Below, piece by piece: positions 36,721-45,713 of a stretch of 64,000 bases of DNA (positions within the stretch are counted from its first letter, which is position 1; each line of letters opens with the position of its first letter). Made by a program: the position numbers and the translations under genes. Under the pieces are notes generated by a model. That model was given only the letters and a program-made list of their open reading frames with translations, did not search any database and was not told the DNA's origin. The DNA comes from Ensifer adhaerens. GTDB taxonomy: Bacteria; Pseudomonadota; Alphaproteobacteria; Rhizobiales; Rhizobiaceae. Location of the stretch: NCBI RefSeq assembly GCF_000697965.2, contig NZ_CP015881.1, forward strand, positions 558,001-622,000, in the 5' to 3' direction.

Positions 36721-37745
36721 TCATGCCCACTTCAGCAAGCACAACGCCTTTGCTTTCGCTGCGTGCGCTGTCGATCCAGTTCGAGAAACGGCGCTCGCTG
36801 TCCGACACGCTCGCCCGCCGTCCGCAGCAGGTCGTCTCGGCGGTCAACGGCATCGACCTAGAAGTGATGCCCGGCGAGACGCTCGGGATCGTCGGCGAAT
36901 CCGGCTGCGGCAAGTCCACGCTTGCGCGCCTGATCGCCGGCCTGCACCGGCCGACATCAGGCGATATCTTGTTCGAGGGCGAGAGCGTCGTCGGCCTCAA
37001 GGGGGCACGGCGGCGCGCCTATAACCGGCGCGTCCAGATGATGTTTCAGGACCCCTATACCTCGCTTAACCCCCGCATGACCGTGCGCGATACCTTGCGA
37101 GAGGCGATCACGGTGCATCGCATGCGCGATGGAGCGGCGATCGATCGTCGCGTCGACGAGCTGCTGGATCTGGTGCGGCTGCCCGAAGGGGCCGCGGATA
37201 AGTTCCCGCACGAGTTCTCCGGCGGCCAGCGCCAGCGCATCGGCATTGCGCGGGCGCTGTCGCTGGAACCGACTTGCCTGGTCGCCGACGAACTCGTTTC
37301 CGCGCTCGACGTTTCGGTGCAGGCGCAGGTCGTCAATCTCCTGATCGAGCTTCAGGACGAGTTGGGGCTGACAGTGCTGTTCGTTGCCCACGACCTTCGT
37401 CTCGTACGCCATGTCTCGCACCGCGTCGCCGTCATCTATCTCGGCGCCATCGTCGAAATCGGCCCGTCGGAGGCGCTGTTTTCGAAGCCGATGCATCCCT
37501 ATTCCAAGGGACTGCTTGCTGCCGCACCGTCGCTTGACCCGGGCGCCAGGCGTCGCACGCCGGCACTGTCGGGTGAGCTGCCGAGCCCGCTCGCCATCCC
37601 GCCCGGCTGCCCCTTCCACGTGCGCTGCCCGCACGCGACCGAACGCTGCCGCCGCGAAAAGCCGGCGTTGCGCCCGGTCGGATCGGGCATGACCGCCTGC
37701 CATTTCGCCGAGACGATCGGCGGCGCCTCAAACTCCACTCGATAG
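36717..37745 (+). CDS. Peptide ABC transporter ATPase (DppF-like)
   Basis: A 342-residue ATPase with Walker [10 protein letters not shown] near 62, Q-loop [16 protein letters not shown] near 107, signature [16 protein letters not shown] near 165, Walker [16 protein letters not shown] (Asp-Glu present; Leu-Val instead of the usual Pro-Thr after it) and the C-terminal [15 protein letters not shown] peptide-transporter tail. It overlaps the previous gene by four bases and is followed after 10 bases by the Xaa-Pro aminopeptidase gene, placing the peptidase in the same transcript. Confidence 0.93.
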   Translation: MIMPTSASTTPLLSLRALSIQFEKRRSLSDTLARRPQQVVSAVNGIDLEVMPGETLGIVGESGCGKSTLARLIAGLHRPTSGDILFEGESVVGLKGARRRAYNRRVQMMFQDPYTSLNPRMTVRDTLREAITVHRMRDGAAIDRRVDELLDLVRLPEGAADKFPHEFSGGQRQRIGIARALSLEPTCLVADELVSALDVSVQAQVVNLLIELQDELGLTVLFVAHDLRLVRHVSHRVAVIYLGAIVEIGPSEALFSKPMHPYSKGLLAAAPSLDPGARRRTPALSGELPSPLAIPPGCPFHVRCPHATERCRREKPALRPVGSGMTACHFAETIGGASNSTR

Positions 37746-37755
37746 GAAAGACATC

Positions 37756-39558
37756 ATGGATACGAGAGCAAGGCCGGATATCTCCGGCCGCATCGGCGCG
37801 CTGCGGCGCAAACTTGCGGAAGCGGGGCTCGACGGCTACGTCGTGCCGCGCTTCGACGAACATCAGGGCGAATACTGCGCGCCACACGACCATCGACTGG
37901 CCTTTGTCACCGGCTTCACTGGCTCGGCCGGCGTGGCGATCGTCATGCGCGACCGCGCCGCGATCTTCGTCGATGGTCGCTATCAGGTGCAGGTGCGCGA
38001 CGAATTGGATCTCGGCACCTTCGCGATCGAACACTTCTATGACGCACCGCTCAAGGATTGGCTGAAGAACAATCTGCGCAACGGCGAACGCGTCGGCTTC
38101 AATGCGATGCTGCTGCCGTCCACCTGGGATGCGGATTGCAGCCGCTCGGTCGAGCTGGCGGGGGGCGTCTGGACGCCTGTCGACGGGGATCTTGTCGACG
38201 CGATCTGGACCGACCAGCCGGAAAAACCGCTCGGCAAGATTACCGCCTTCCCGGTCGCCAATGCCGGCGAAAGCGTTGCCGAGAAGAAGCGCCGCATCGC
38301 CGCCATGCTGGCGGAGCAGGGGGCCGATCTTTTGATCGAGGCGCAGCCGGACAATATCGCGTGGTTCCTCAATGTCCGCGGCCGCGACGTCGCCTTCAAC
38401 CCGATGCCGCAGTCCTTCCTGATCTTCGACCGCGCCGGGCAAACGGAATGGCTGGTCGATCATCGCAAGCTTCCGAACGACCTCTCGGACTTCGAGCTTG
38501 ACGATGTTGCCATTGCCGAGCCTGGCAAGTTGCTCGACCGCGTCAGGGCGATGGCGGCCGGACGCACGGCGCTGATTGATCCCGGATTTGCCCCGTCGGC
38601 CACGGCCCATGCCACACGTGCCGCAGGTGGCACCGTGCAGCTCGCGAAGAGCCCGATCACGCTCGCCAAGATGCACAAGAACGCGACCGAGCTCTCGGGC
38701 TTCCGCGATTGTCACCGTCTGGACGGCGCCGCCTGGGTTCGCTTCTTTGCCTGGCTCGAGCGGCACGCCGCCGAACGGGAGGCGAGCGGCAAACCGGTGA
38801 CCGAACTGGAAGCGGAAGAGCGTATCCTCGCCTATCGCCAGATGGCCGAAAGTTTCGTCGAGCCGAGCTTCCGCTCGATTTCGGCAGCCGGCGGTCATGC
38901 CGCCATGTGTCACTATGCAGCCACCGAGGCGAGCAACGGGCTGATCCGCAAGGACGGTGTCTATCTGCTCGATTCTGGCGGGCAGTATCTGACCGGCACC
39001 ACCGATGCCACGCGCACGACGGCGATTGGTCCGGTCAGCGACGAGATCCGGCGGGCCTACACGGCCGTCCTTAAGGGGTTGATCTCTATGGCATCGCTGA
39101 AATTCCCCAGGGGAAGCTTCGGCCACCAGCTCGACGCTTTTGCCCGCCGCCCGCTTTGGGATCTTGGTCTCGATTATGACCACGGCACCGGCCATGGGGT
39201 CGGTCACTTTCTCTCGGTCCACGAACAGCCGCAGCGCTTCGATCGCCGCGTCAACGAGATCGAGTTGAAGCCGGGCATGGTGACGACGATCGAGCCGGGC
39301 TACTACAAGGCCGGCGCCTACGGCATCCGCATCGAAAACCAGGTGGAGGTGGTCGACGACGGCGACGGTTTCCTGAGCTTCCGCAGCCTGACGCTGGTGC
39401 CGATCGATCTGCGGCTGGCCGATTTCGGCTTGCTGACGGCGGCTGAGCGGACCTGGATCGATGCCTATCACCGTCGCGTCGCGCAGGAACTGGACGGCTT
39501 GCTTGAACCGGAGACGGTGGGCTGGCTTTCCGACCGGACGGCTCCGATCAGCGCGTGA
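37756..39558 (+). CDS. Xaa-Pro aminopeptidase (M24B family)
   Basis: A 600-residue three-domain aminopeptidase P like the eukaryotic cytosolic XPNPEP1 type, longer than E. coli PepP. Two creatinase-like N-terminal domains precede a C-terminal pita-bread domain with metal-ligand motifs LLDSGGQYLTGTTDATRTT (near 413), HGTGHGVGHFLSVHE (near 476-490) and MVTTIEPGYYKAGAYGIRIENQVEVV (near 512-537). It removes an N-terminal residue ahead of proline, a bond ordinary aminopeptidases do not cut. No signal peptide, so it acts on imported peptides in the cytoplasm. It is the last gene of the transporter operon. Confidence 0.94.
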   Translation: MDTRARPDISGRIGALRRKLAEAGLDGYVVPRFDEHQGEYCAPHDHRLAFVTGFTGSAGVAIVMRDRAAIFVDGRYQVQVRDELDLGTFAIEHFYDAPLKDWLKNNLRNGERVGFNAMLLPSTWDADCSRSVELAGGVWTPVDGDLVDAIWTDQPEKPLGKITAFPVANAGESVAEKKRRIAAMLAEQGADLLIEAQPDNIAWFLNVRGRDVAFNPMPQSFLIFDRAGQTEWLVDHRKLPNDLSDFELDDVAIAEPGKLLDRVRAMAAGRTALIDPGFAPSATAHATRAAGGTVQLAKSPITLAKMHKNATELSGFRDCHRLDGAAWVRFFAWLERHAAEREASGKPVTELEAEERILAYRQMAESFVEPSFRSISAAGGHAAMCHYAATEASNGLIRKDGVYLLDSGGQYLTGTTDATRTTAIGPVSDEIRRAYTAVLKGLISMASLKFPRGSFGHQLDAFARRPLWDLGLDYDHGTGHGVGHFLSVHEQPQRFDRRVNEIELKPGMVTTIEPGYYKAGAYGIRIENQVEVVDDGDGFLSFRSLTLVPIDLRLADFGLLTAAERTWIDAYHRRVAQELDGLLEPETVGWLSDRTAPISA

Positions 39559-39606
39559 TAGCGCCTCGTCCGCTTCTTCTCGCGGATTAATATGACGACA
39601 GTGGAG

Positions 39607-39640
39607 CGGCGGGCCGGTAGGTCCGCCGTTGTCATTTCTT
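39607..39640 (+). terminator. Terminator after the Xaa-Pro aminopeptidase gene
   Basis: CGGCGGGCC (39607-39615) pairs with GGTCCGCCG (39620-39628, one G-T wobble) across a 4-base loop, followed by TTGTCATTTCTT. It is 49 bases after the stop codon and separates the peptide operon from the DeoR gene. Confidence 0.65.
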
Positions 39641-39710
39641 GGCGATCGGCTCCCCGGCCGCGATCAGGTCGCTTTCAATCAATGTGACTCCTCTTGCTTG
39701 GGGGAGAGGG

Positions 39711-39730
39711 TTTGTGATATTTTTCACAAA
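39711..39730. promoter_or_regulatory. Operator TTTGTGA-N6-TCACAAA upstream of deoR
   Basis: Perfect 7-base arms (39711-39717 and 39724-39730) flank a 6-base AT spacer, 52 bases upstream of the DeoR start at 39782. The core TGTGA-N6-TCACA is also the CRP-family consensus. A lone copy of the half-site TCACAAA recurs at 40593-40599 in the deoC promoter region. It may be bound by the DeoR protein itself or by a CRP-like protein. Confidence 0.6.
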
Positions 39731-39781
39731 ACCTGTTCACGCCATGAACGGCTGCAGAACTCGTCGGACACGAAAGAAATC

Positions 39782-40513
39782 ATGGTCAGCCGCAAGACAG
39801 CCCGCATCATCCAGCTCGCCGATGCCCTTTCAGGACGGAGAGTCTTGCACTTGCGCGACGCCGCGGCCCTGCTCGGCGTCTCTGAAATGACGATCCGTCG
39901 TGACGTTGCCGACAATCCCGGACAGTTTGCTTTTCTCGGCGGACATATCGTGCCGGCGTCGGAGATCGAAGGCGATGCGCCCTACGAGCTGGCACGCGAG
40001 GCAGACAGCCACGCTGCCGCCAAGCGCGAGGCCTGTGTCCACGCGGCGCGCCATATCCGCCCGGACGAGACGATCTTCATCGATTGCGGCACCACACTCG
40101 AATATCTCGTCGACCTCGTTCCCGAGAATTACTCAATAACAGCAGTATGTTATTCCCTGAACGTGGCGGAGAAGCTGACCCATAAGCCGAATGTCCGGAT
40201 CGTCATGCTTGGTGGCGTCTATCACCCTTCGTCTGCGTCTTTTTCCGGCAACTCCGGTCTGGAGACTCTCGATTCGCTCGGCATCAACGTCGCCTTCCTG
40301 TCGGCCGCCGGCATCGATCCGGCGCGTGGTGCGACCTGCGTGCATTTCCACGAGGTGTCGGTGAAGCAGAAGGTCATCTCGCTGGCGCGCGAGAGCCATC
40401 TGGTCGTCGACCTCAGCAAGATTGGCAAGCTGAAGCCGGCTTTTTTCGCGCCAATCGGCGTTTTTCGCTCTATCATCACCGAAGAGGGCGAAACGCAGCT
40501 GCCGGGCCTGTGA
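39782..40513 (+). CDS. DeoR-family regulator of the downstream sugar operon
   Basis: A 243-residue DeoR-type repressor. ATG 39782 is chosen because it gives the normal N-terminus (MVSRKTARIIQLADAL); the open frame upstream crosses the operator. The helix-turn-helix is at about 22-45 (LHLRDAAALLGVSEMTIRRDV). The sugar-phosphate-binding domain has DCGTTLEYLVDLVPENYSITAVCYSLNVAEKL near 100-130 and the C-terminal FHEVSVKQKVI and VVDLSKIGK motifs. It is read in the same direction as deoC, 173 bases ahead of it, so it probably senses deoxyribose-5-phosphate or a related phosphosugar, as the E. coli DeoR does. The effector is inference. Confidence 0.9.
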   Translation: MVSRKTARIIQLADALSGRRVLHLRDAAALLGVSEMTIRRDVADNPGQFAFLGGHIVPASEIEGDAPYELAREADSHAAAKREACVHAARHIRPDETIFIDCGTTLEYLVDLVPENYSITAVCYSLNVAEKLTHKPNVRIVMLGGVYHPSSASFSGNSGLETLDSLGINVAFLSAAGIDPARGATCVHFHEVSVKQKVISLARESHLVVDLSKIGKLKPAFFAPIGVFRSIITEEGETQLPGL

Positions 40514-40564
40514 AGGCGGCATCCGCAAAAATATTACGAAATCGTCAAAACGGCGGTGTCTCGC

Positions 40565-40599
40565 TTGACACTCTCTGTTCTTGATGGAATAGTCACAAA
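40565..40599 (+). promoter_or_regulatory. Putative deoC promoter with overlapping TCACAAA half-site
   Basis: TTGACA (40565-40570) is followed after 17 bases by AATAGT (40588-40593), a reasonable -35/-10 pair, and TCACAAA begins at the end of the -10 element (40593-40599). This half-site matches the arm of the deoR operator at 39724. Repressor binding here would block the promoter. Confidence 0.5.
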
Positions 40600-40686
40600 A
40601 AATCGATAGAAAAATAACAAAAATGAGTTCTCGGCGGCTGTGCTCGAGTGCGGCTGGTCGTGACAGGGAGTTCAAGGAGCCATCGC

Positions 40687-41700
40687 TTGGAAGACCTTGC
40701 TGTGAAAACTGGCGCGCCGAAGGCCGCGCATTCGCCGGCGGCGGGCCATAACTGGCCGCGCAACAACGGCATCGATCTCGATCTTGGCTGGGTGCTGGAC
40801 CAGCGCGTCAACCTGTCTGCCGCCGAGCGTCGCGTTGCGACGCTGCCCGGTCGCCGCACGGTGAAGAAGGACGCGCAGGCCGCCTGGCTGTTGAAGGCGG
40901 TTACCTGCATCGATCTGACGACCCTCAACGGCGACGACACGACGGAGCGCGTCAAGCGGCTCTGCGCCAAGGCGCGCCAACCGGTGCGCCAGGATCTGCT
41001 CGACGCGCTCGGCATGGGCGGTCGCGGCATCACGACGGGCGCTGTCTGCGTCTATCATCGCTTCGTCTCGACCGCCGTCGAGGCGCTCGAAGGGTCCGGT
41101 ATCCCCGTTGCTGCCGTCTCCACCGGATTTCCGGCCGGCCTCATCCCGCATGATGTGAAGCTGCGGGAAATCGAGGCATCTGTCGCCGATGGCGCCAAGG
41201 AAATCGACATCGTCATCACCCGCGAGCATGTGCTGACCGGCAACTGGCAGGCGCTCTACGACGAGATGCGCGATTTCCGAGCCGCCTGCGGTGACGCTCA
41301 TGTGAAGGCTATTCTTGCGACCGGCGACCTGAAGACGCTGCGCAACGTCGCGCGTGCCTCGCTCGTCTGCATGATGGCTGGCGCCGATTTCATCAAGACC
41401 TCGACTGGCAAGGAAGGCGTCAACGCCACGCTGCTGGTGACGCTCATCATGCTGCGCATGATTAGGGCCTATCAGGAGCAGACCGGCCTCAAGGTCGGCT
41501 ACAAGCCGGCGGGCGGCATTTCTGCGGCAAAGGACATCTTGAACTACCAGTTCCTGATGAAGGACGAGCTCGGGCGCGAATGGCTCGAGCCGGATCTCTT
41601 CCGCATCGGCGCATCGAGCCTGCTTGCCGATATCGAGCGCCAGCTCGAACACCACATTACCGGCGCCTATTCGGCCCTCAACCGTCACCCGATTGGATGA
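40687..41700 (+). CDS. deoC: Deoxyribose-phosphate aldolase
   Basis: A class I aldolase splitting 2-deoxyribose-5-phosphate into glyceraldehyde-3-phosphate and acetaldehyde. The start is most likely TTG 40687 with AAGGAG at 40674-40679 (7-base spacing), giving 337 residues; a GTG at 40702 is the alternative. Catalytic motifs are EIDIVITREHVLTGNW (near 165-180), HVKAILATGDLKTL with the first Lys near 205, and DFIKTSTGKEGVNATL holding the Schiff-base Lys near 238, followed by VGYKPAGGIS with the second catalytic Lys. The protein is of the long (about 330-residue) DeoC type. Its stop overlaps the next start (ATGA at 41697). Confidence 0.93.
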   Translation: MEDLAVKTGAPKAAHSPAAGHNWPRNNGIDLDLGWVLDQRVNLSAAERRVATLPGRRTVKKDAQAAWLLKAVTCIDLTTLNGDDTTERVKRLCAKARQPVRQDLLDALGMGGRGITTGAVCVYHRFVSTAVEALEGSGIPVAAVSTGFPAGLIPHDVKLREIEASVADGAKEIDIVITREHVLTGNWQALYDEMRDFRAACGDAHVKAILATGDLKTLRNVARASLVCMMAGADFIKTSTGKEGVNATLLVTLIMLRMIRAYQEQTGLKVGYKPAGGISAAKDILNYQFLMKDELGREWLEPDLFRIGASSLLADIERQLEHHITGAYSALNRHPIG

Positions 41701-44090
41701 TCCCGATGACTGTCGCAAGGTATTTTGACGAAATGTCCTATGGTCCAGCACCGGAAGCCGACACGGAAGCCCGCCAGTGGCTGGCGCGCCACAAGGGCGA
41801 ATTCGGCCACTTCATCAACGGCGCCTTCGTCGCCTCCGCGTCCGGCAAGACCTTCGAGACGAACGAGCCGGCAACCGGCAAGCTGCTCGCAAAGATCGCG
41901 CTCGGCGGTGCCAAGGATGTTGACGATGCCGTCGCCGCTGCCCGCAAGGCGCAAGCCGCCTGGGCGAAGCTGCCGGGCCATGCCCGCGCCCGCCATCTCT
42001 ATGCGCTCGCCCGCGTGATCCAGCGCCATGCGCGCCTGATCGCCGTGGTCGAGGCGATCGACAACGGCAAGCCGATCCGCGAAACCCGCGACATCGACGT
42101 GCCGCTGGCCGCCCGCCACTTCTATCACCATGCCGGCTGGGCGCAGCTGCAGGAAACCGAGTTTGCCGATCAGGTTCCGGTCGGCGTCGTCGGCCAGGTC
42201 ATTCCCTGGAACTTCCCGTTCCTGATGCTCGCCTGGAAGGTCGCGCCCGCTCTGGCGCTCGGTAACACGGTGATCCTGAAACCGGCGGAATTCACGCCGC
42301 TGACGGCGCTGCTCTTTGCCGAACTGGCCGCTGCAGCAGGTCTTCCGGCCGGCGTGCTCAACGTCGTTACCGGCGAAGGTGAAACCGGCGCGCTTATTGT
42401 CGAGCATGCGGACATCGACAAGATCGCTTTTACCGGCTCGACCGAAGTCGGCCGCCTCATCCGTGAGCGCACCGCCGGCACCGGCAAGTCGCTGACGCTC
42501 GAACTCGGCGGCAAGTCACCCTTCATCGTCTTTGACGACGCTGATATCGACGGCGCCGTCGAAGGCGTGGTTGACGCCATCTGGTTCAACCAGGGCCAGG
42601 TCTGCTGCGCCGGCTCGCGCATCCTCGTGCAGGAAGGCGTGGCACCGCTGTTCTACGAGCGCCTGAAGCGCCGCATGCAGACGCTGCGCGTCGGCCATCC
42701 GCTCGACAAGGCGATCGACATGGCGGCAATCGTCGCGCCGGTGCAGTTGCAGCGGATCGAAGACCTGGTCGCCAAGGGCGTCTCCGAAGGAGCAGCGCTG
42801 CATCAGCCGAAGATCGAACTGCCGCAGGGCGGCAGCTTCTATCCGCCGACCCTGCTCACCGGCGTGCAGCCGACCTCGATCGTTGCGACGGAAGAGATCT
42901 TCGGCCCCGTCGTCGTCTCCATGACCTTCCGCACCCCGGAAGAGGCGATCCAGCTTGCCAACCATACGCGCTACGGCCTTGCCGCCAGCGTCTGGAGCGA
43001 GACCATCGGCCTGGCATTGCATGTCGCGGCCAAGCTCGCCGCCGGTGTGGTTTGGGTCAATGCGACTAACCTCTTCGATGCGTCTGCCGGTTTCGGCGGC
43101 AAGCGCGAATCCGGCTTCGGCCGCGAGGGTGGTCGCGAGGGCTGCTACGAATATCTGAAGCCGAAGGCTTGGGCCGGCCGCAAGCCGCGTCCCGCCGCCG
43201 TCGAACCGGCATTGAAGCCCGTGGCTGGCGATTTCGCCATGCCTGACGTCGACCGTACCGCCAAGCTTTTCATCGGCGGCAAGCAGGCACGGCCGGATGG
43301 CAACTATAACCGCAACGTGCTCTCGCCCAAGGGCAAGGTGCTTGGCGAGGTCGGCGAGGGCAACCGCAAGGACATCCGCAACGCAGTCGTCGCAGCGCAA
43401 GCCGCATCCGGCTGGTCGTCGGCAACGACGCACAACCGCGCGCAGATCCTCTACTACATCGCCGAAAACCTGAGTGGCCGTGCGGGCGAATTCGCCGATC
43501 GGATCGCCGACATGACCGGCGCGTCTGCCGCCAACGCCAAGGCGGAAGTCGAAGCCTCGATCGCACGCCTCTTCACCTATGGCGCCTGGGCCGACAAGTA
43601 CGAAGGCGCGATCCACCAGCCGCCGCTTCGCGGCGTAGCACTTGCGATCCCCGAGGCGATCGGTGTCGTCGGCGTCGTTTGCCCGCCGGAAGCGCCGCTG
43701 CTTGGCATGATCAGTCTGGTCGCGCCGCTGATCGCCACCGGCAACCGTGTCGTCGTGGTGCCGAGCGAACAGCATCCGCTGGCGGCCACCGATTTCTATA
43801 CGGTGCTCGAAACATCAGACGTCCCGGCCGGTGTCGTCAACATCGTCACCGGTTCGACGATCGAACTGGCAAAGACGCTCGCAAGCCACAACGACGTGGA
43901 TGCGCTCTGGGCTTTCGGCTCGGCGGAACTTTCGACCCTCGTGGAGAGGCTCTCGGTCGGCAACCTGAAGCGCACCTTTGTCGACTACGGAAAGGCGACG
44001 AACTGGCTCGATCGCGAGGCGGCAGAAGGCCCGGCCTATCTGCGCCGCGCGACGGACGTCAAGAACATCTGGATCCCCTACGGCGAGTAG
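41697..44090 (+). CDS. Two-domain aldehyde dehydrogenase (ALDH16 type)
   Basis: A 797-residue protein (794 if ATG 41706 is used; the overlap with the deoC stop favours 41697). Residues about 30-490 are a complete ALDH domain: PWNFPFLMLAWKVAPALALGNT, general base Glu269 (LELGGKSP), and NQGQVCCAGSR with the catalytic Cys at 303/304, IFGPVVVSMTF near 400. Residues about 520-797 are a second ALDH-like domain that keeps the Rossmann part (VVCPPEAPLLGMISLVAPLIATGN) but lacks the catalytic-Cys motif. This two-domain design is that of the ALDH16 family. Beside DeoC it most simply oxidises acetaldehyde to acetate; the C-terminal half is probably structural. Confidence 0.9.
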   Translation: MIPMTVARYFDEMSYGPAPEADTEARQWLARHKGEFGHFINGAFVASASGKTFETNEPATGKLLAKIALGGAKDVDDAVAAARKAQAAWAKLPGHARARHLYALARVIQRHARLIAVVEAIDNGKPIRETRDIDVPLAARHFYHHAGWAQLQETEFADQVPVGVVGQVIPWNFPFLMLAWKVAPALALGNTVILKPAEFTPLTALLFAELAAAAGLPAGVLNVVTGEGETGALIVEHADIDKIAFTGSTEVGRLIRERTAGTGKSLTLELGGKSPFIVFDDADIDGAVEGVVDAIWFNQGQVCCAGSRILVQEGVAPLFYERLKRRMQTLRVGHPLDKAIDMAAIVAPVQLQRIEDLVAKGVSEGAALHQPKIELPQGGSFYPPTLLTGVQPTSIVATEEIFGPVVVSMTFRTPEEAIQLANHTRYGLAASVWSETIGLALHVAAKLAAGVVWVNATNLFDASAGFGGKRESGFGREGGREGCYEYLKPKAWAGRKPRPAAVEPALKPVAGDFAMPDVDRTAKLFIGGKQARPDGNYNRNVLSPKGKVLGEVGEGNRKDIRNAVVAAQAASGWSSATTHNRAQILYYIAENLSGRAGEFADRIADMTGASAANAKAEVEASIARLFTYGAWADKYEGAIHQPPLRGVALAIPEAIGVVGVVCPPEAPLLGMISLVAPLIATGNRVVVVPSEQHPLAATDFYTVLETSDVPAGVVNIVTGSTIELAKTLASHNDVDALWAFGSAELSTLVERLSVGNLKRTFVDYGKATNWLDREAAEGPAYLRRATDVKNIWIPYGE

Positions 44091-44224
44091 GAGAGCCACC
44101 ACGCGCGGGGCGGGGGGAGCCGGCCCGCGCTGTGGGACAATTGAACAGTAGGGAGACGCGTTCGCCTGCAAGGGGGAATGCATTGCGCGCCACGGAAACC
44201 GGAGCGCGCCAGGAGGAGGACTGT

Positions 44225-44677
44225 ATGCTGAAGAATATCGATCCGGCGCTGAACGCCGATGTGCTGCACGCGCTCAAGTCCATGGGACACGGCGACACGC
44301 TGGTCATTTCCGACACCAACTTCCCGTCCGACGCCATTGCCCGCAAGACCACGCTGGGCACGCTGTTGCGCATCGACAACGTCTCGGCCGCGCGTGCCGT
44401 CGAAGCGGTGCTTTCCGTGCTGCCGCTCGATACGCCGCTGCAGCCTTCGGCCGGGCGCATGGAGGTGATGGGTGCGCCCGACGAAGTGCTGCCCGTGCAG
44501 CAGGAAGTGCAGGCGGTAATCGATCGCGCTGAGGGTAAATCGGCGCCGATGTACGGCATCGAGCGCTTCAAGTTCTACGAGGAAGCCAAGAAGGCCTATT
44601 GCGTCATCACCACGGGCGAGACGCGCTTCTATGGCTGCTTCCTGTTCACCAAGGGCGTCATTCCGCCCAAGACCTGA
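44225..44677 (+). CDS. RbsD/FucU-family sugar mutarotase
   Basis: A 150-residue protein with AGGAGGA just before ATG 44225. It opens LKNIDPALNADVLHALKSMGHGDTLVISDTNFPSDAIA, the RbsD/FucU hallmark with the catalytic His in MGHGD (residue about 21), and contains YGIERFKFYEEAKKAYCVITTGETRFYGCFLFTKG near 108-142. Members interconvert anomers or pyranose and furanose forms of ribose or fucose so the kinase gets the right form. Here the partner is the kinase at 44781, and the substrate is likely deoxyribose or a related pentose (inference). It lies 134 bases after the ALDH gene. Confidence 0.88.
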   Translation: MLKNIDPALNADVLHALKSMGHGDTLVISDTNFPSDAIARKTTLGTLLRIDNVSAARAVEAVLSVLPLDTPLQPSAGRMEVMGAPDEVLPVQQEVQAVIDRAEGKSAPMYGIERFKFYEEAKKAYCVITTGETRFYGCFLFTKGVIPPKT

Positions 44678-44681
44678 CGGA

Positions 44682-44700
44682 CCGCGCGGTCGCCGCGCGG
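44682..44700 (+). other. Intra-operon hairpin between mutarotase and kinase genes
   Basis: Two copies of the self-complementary CCGCGCGG (44682-44689 and 44693-44700) separated by TCG form a compact stem just after the mutarotase stop. There is no T tract, so processing or attenuation is more likely than termination. Confidence 0.45.
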
Positions 44701-44780
44701 CACGAGACGACAGATGAAATCGCGAGAGATTGCCTGGGCACGCCGCTTTGCTTGCGGTGCGGTCGCAGGGGGAGGCTTGA

Positions 44781-45713
44781 ATGAAGACTGGTGTTTCGAT
44801 CCTTGGCATCTTCGTGGCCGACACGGCCTATCTGGCGCGGCGCATGCCGGTTGTCGGTGAAACGATTACCGGCAGCGGCTTTTCCGTCGGGCCGGGTGGC
44901 AAGGGCTCGAACCAGGCGGTCGCCTGTGCTCGGGCGGGAAGTCCCGTTTCCTTCATCTCCAAGCTCGGCCGCGACACCTTTGGCGAGATGGCGCTGCGCA
45001 CCTATGCCGAGGCCGGCGTGACGCCGAAGATCGTTGAGATGGACGATCTGCCGACGGGGGCTGCCTTCATCTATGTCAACGACCAGAACGGCGAAAACGC
45101 CATCATCGTCTATCCGGGAGCCGCCGGCTCGATCGGGATCGACGATGTCGAGGCCGCGCGCGAGACGATCGAAGGTTCGCGCATCTTCGTCACCCAATTG
45201 GAGCAGCCGGTGGTCGCCGCTCGGCGGGCGCTCGAAATTGCCCATGCGGCCGGCGTCATCACCGTCTTCAACCCGGCGCCGGCCGAAGCCTTCCCGGATG
45301 CGATCTATCCGCTCTGCGACTATCTTGTGCCGAACGAGACGGAAGCCGCAGCCATCGTCGGTTTTGCGCTCGCCACGGAAGACGACGTTCGTCGTGCCGG
45401 TGACGCGATCCTGAAGAAGGGTGCGAAAACGGCGCTGATCACGCTCGGTGAACGCGGCGTGCTCTATCACAACCACGAGCAGTCGGTGCTGGTGCCGGCG
45501 ATCGCCAGCGGGCCGGTAATCGACACGACCGGGGCGGGGGACGCTTTTGTCGGAGGCTTCTCCGCAGCGCTCGCCCGCGACCTTTCACCCGTTGACGCTA
45601 TACGCTTCGGCTGCGCCACCGCCGGCATCGCGGTCACCCGCCGCGGCACCGCGCCCGCCATGCCGACGCTGGCCGAGATCGAGGCGCTGCTTGCGCGCGG
45701 GGCGTCCGCATGA
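44781..45713 (+). CDS. Ribokinase-family (PfkB) sugar kinase
   Basis: A 310-residue PfkB kinase. It has the N-terminal GGKGSNQAVACARAG motif (near 39-53), FNPAPAE near 159, NETEA near 186, and the anion-hole/catalytic DTTGAGDAFVGGF motif (near 250-262) with Asp as general base. It matches ribokinases and deoxyribokinases; the two cannot be told apart by eye. With DeoC, a mutarotase and a DeoR regulator in the same operon, phosphorylation of 2-deoxy-D-ribose to deoxyribose-5-phosphate is the most economical role. Its stop overlaps the next start by four bases (ATGA at 45710). Confidence 0.9.
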   Translation: MKTGVSILGIFVADTAYLARRMPVVGETITGSGFSVGPGGKGSNQAVACARAGSPVSFISKLGRDTFGEMALRTYAEAGVTPKIVEMDDLPTGAAFIYVNDQNGENAIIVYPGAAGSIGIDDVEAARETIEGSRIFVTQLEQPVVAARRALEIAHAAGVITVFNPAPAEAFPDAIYPLCDYLVPNETEAAAIVGFALATEDDVRRAGDAILKKGAKTALITLGERGVLYHNHEQSVLVPAIASGPVIDTTGAGDAFVGGFSAALARDLSPVDAIRFGCATAGIAVTRRGTAPAMPTLAEIEALLARGASA

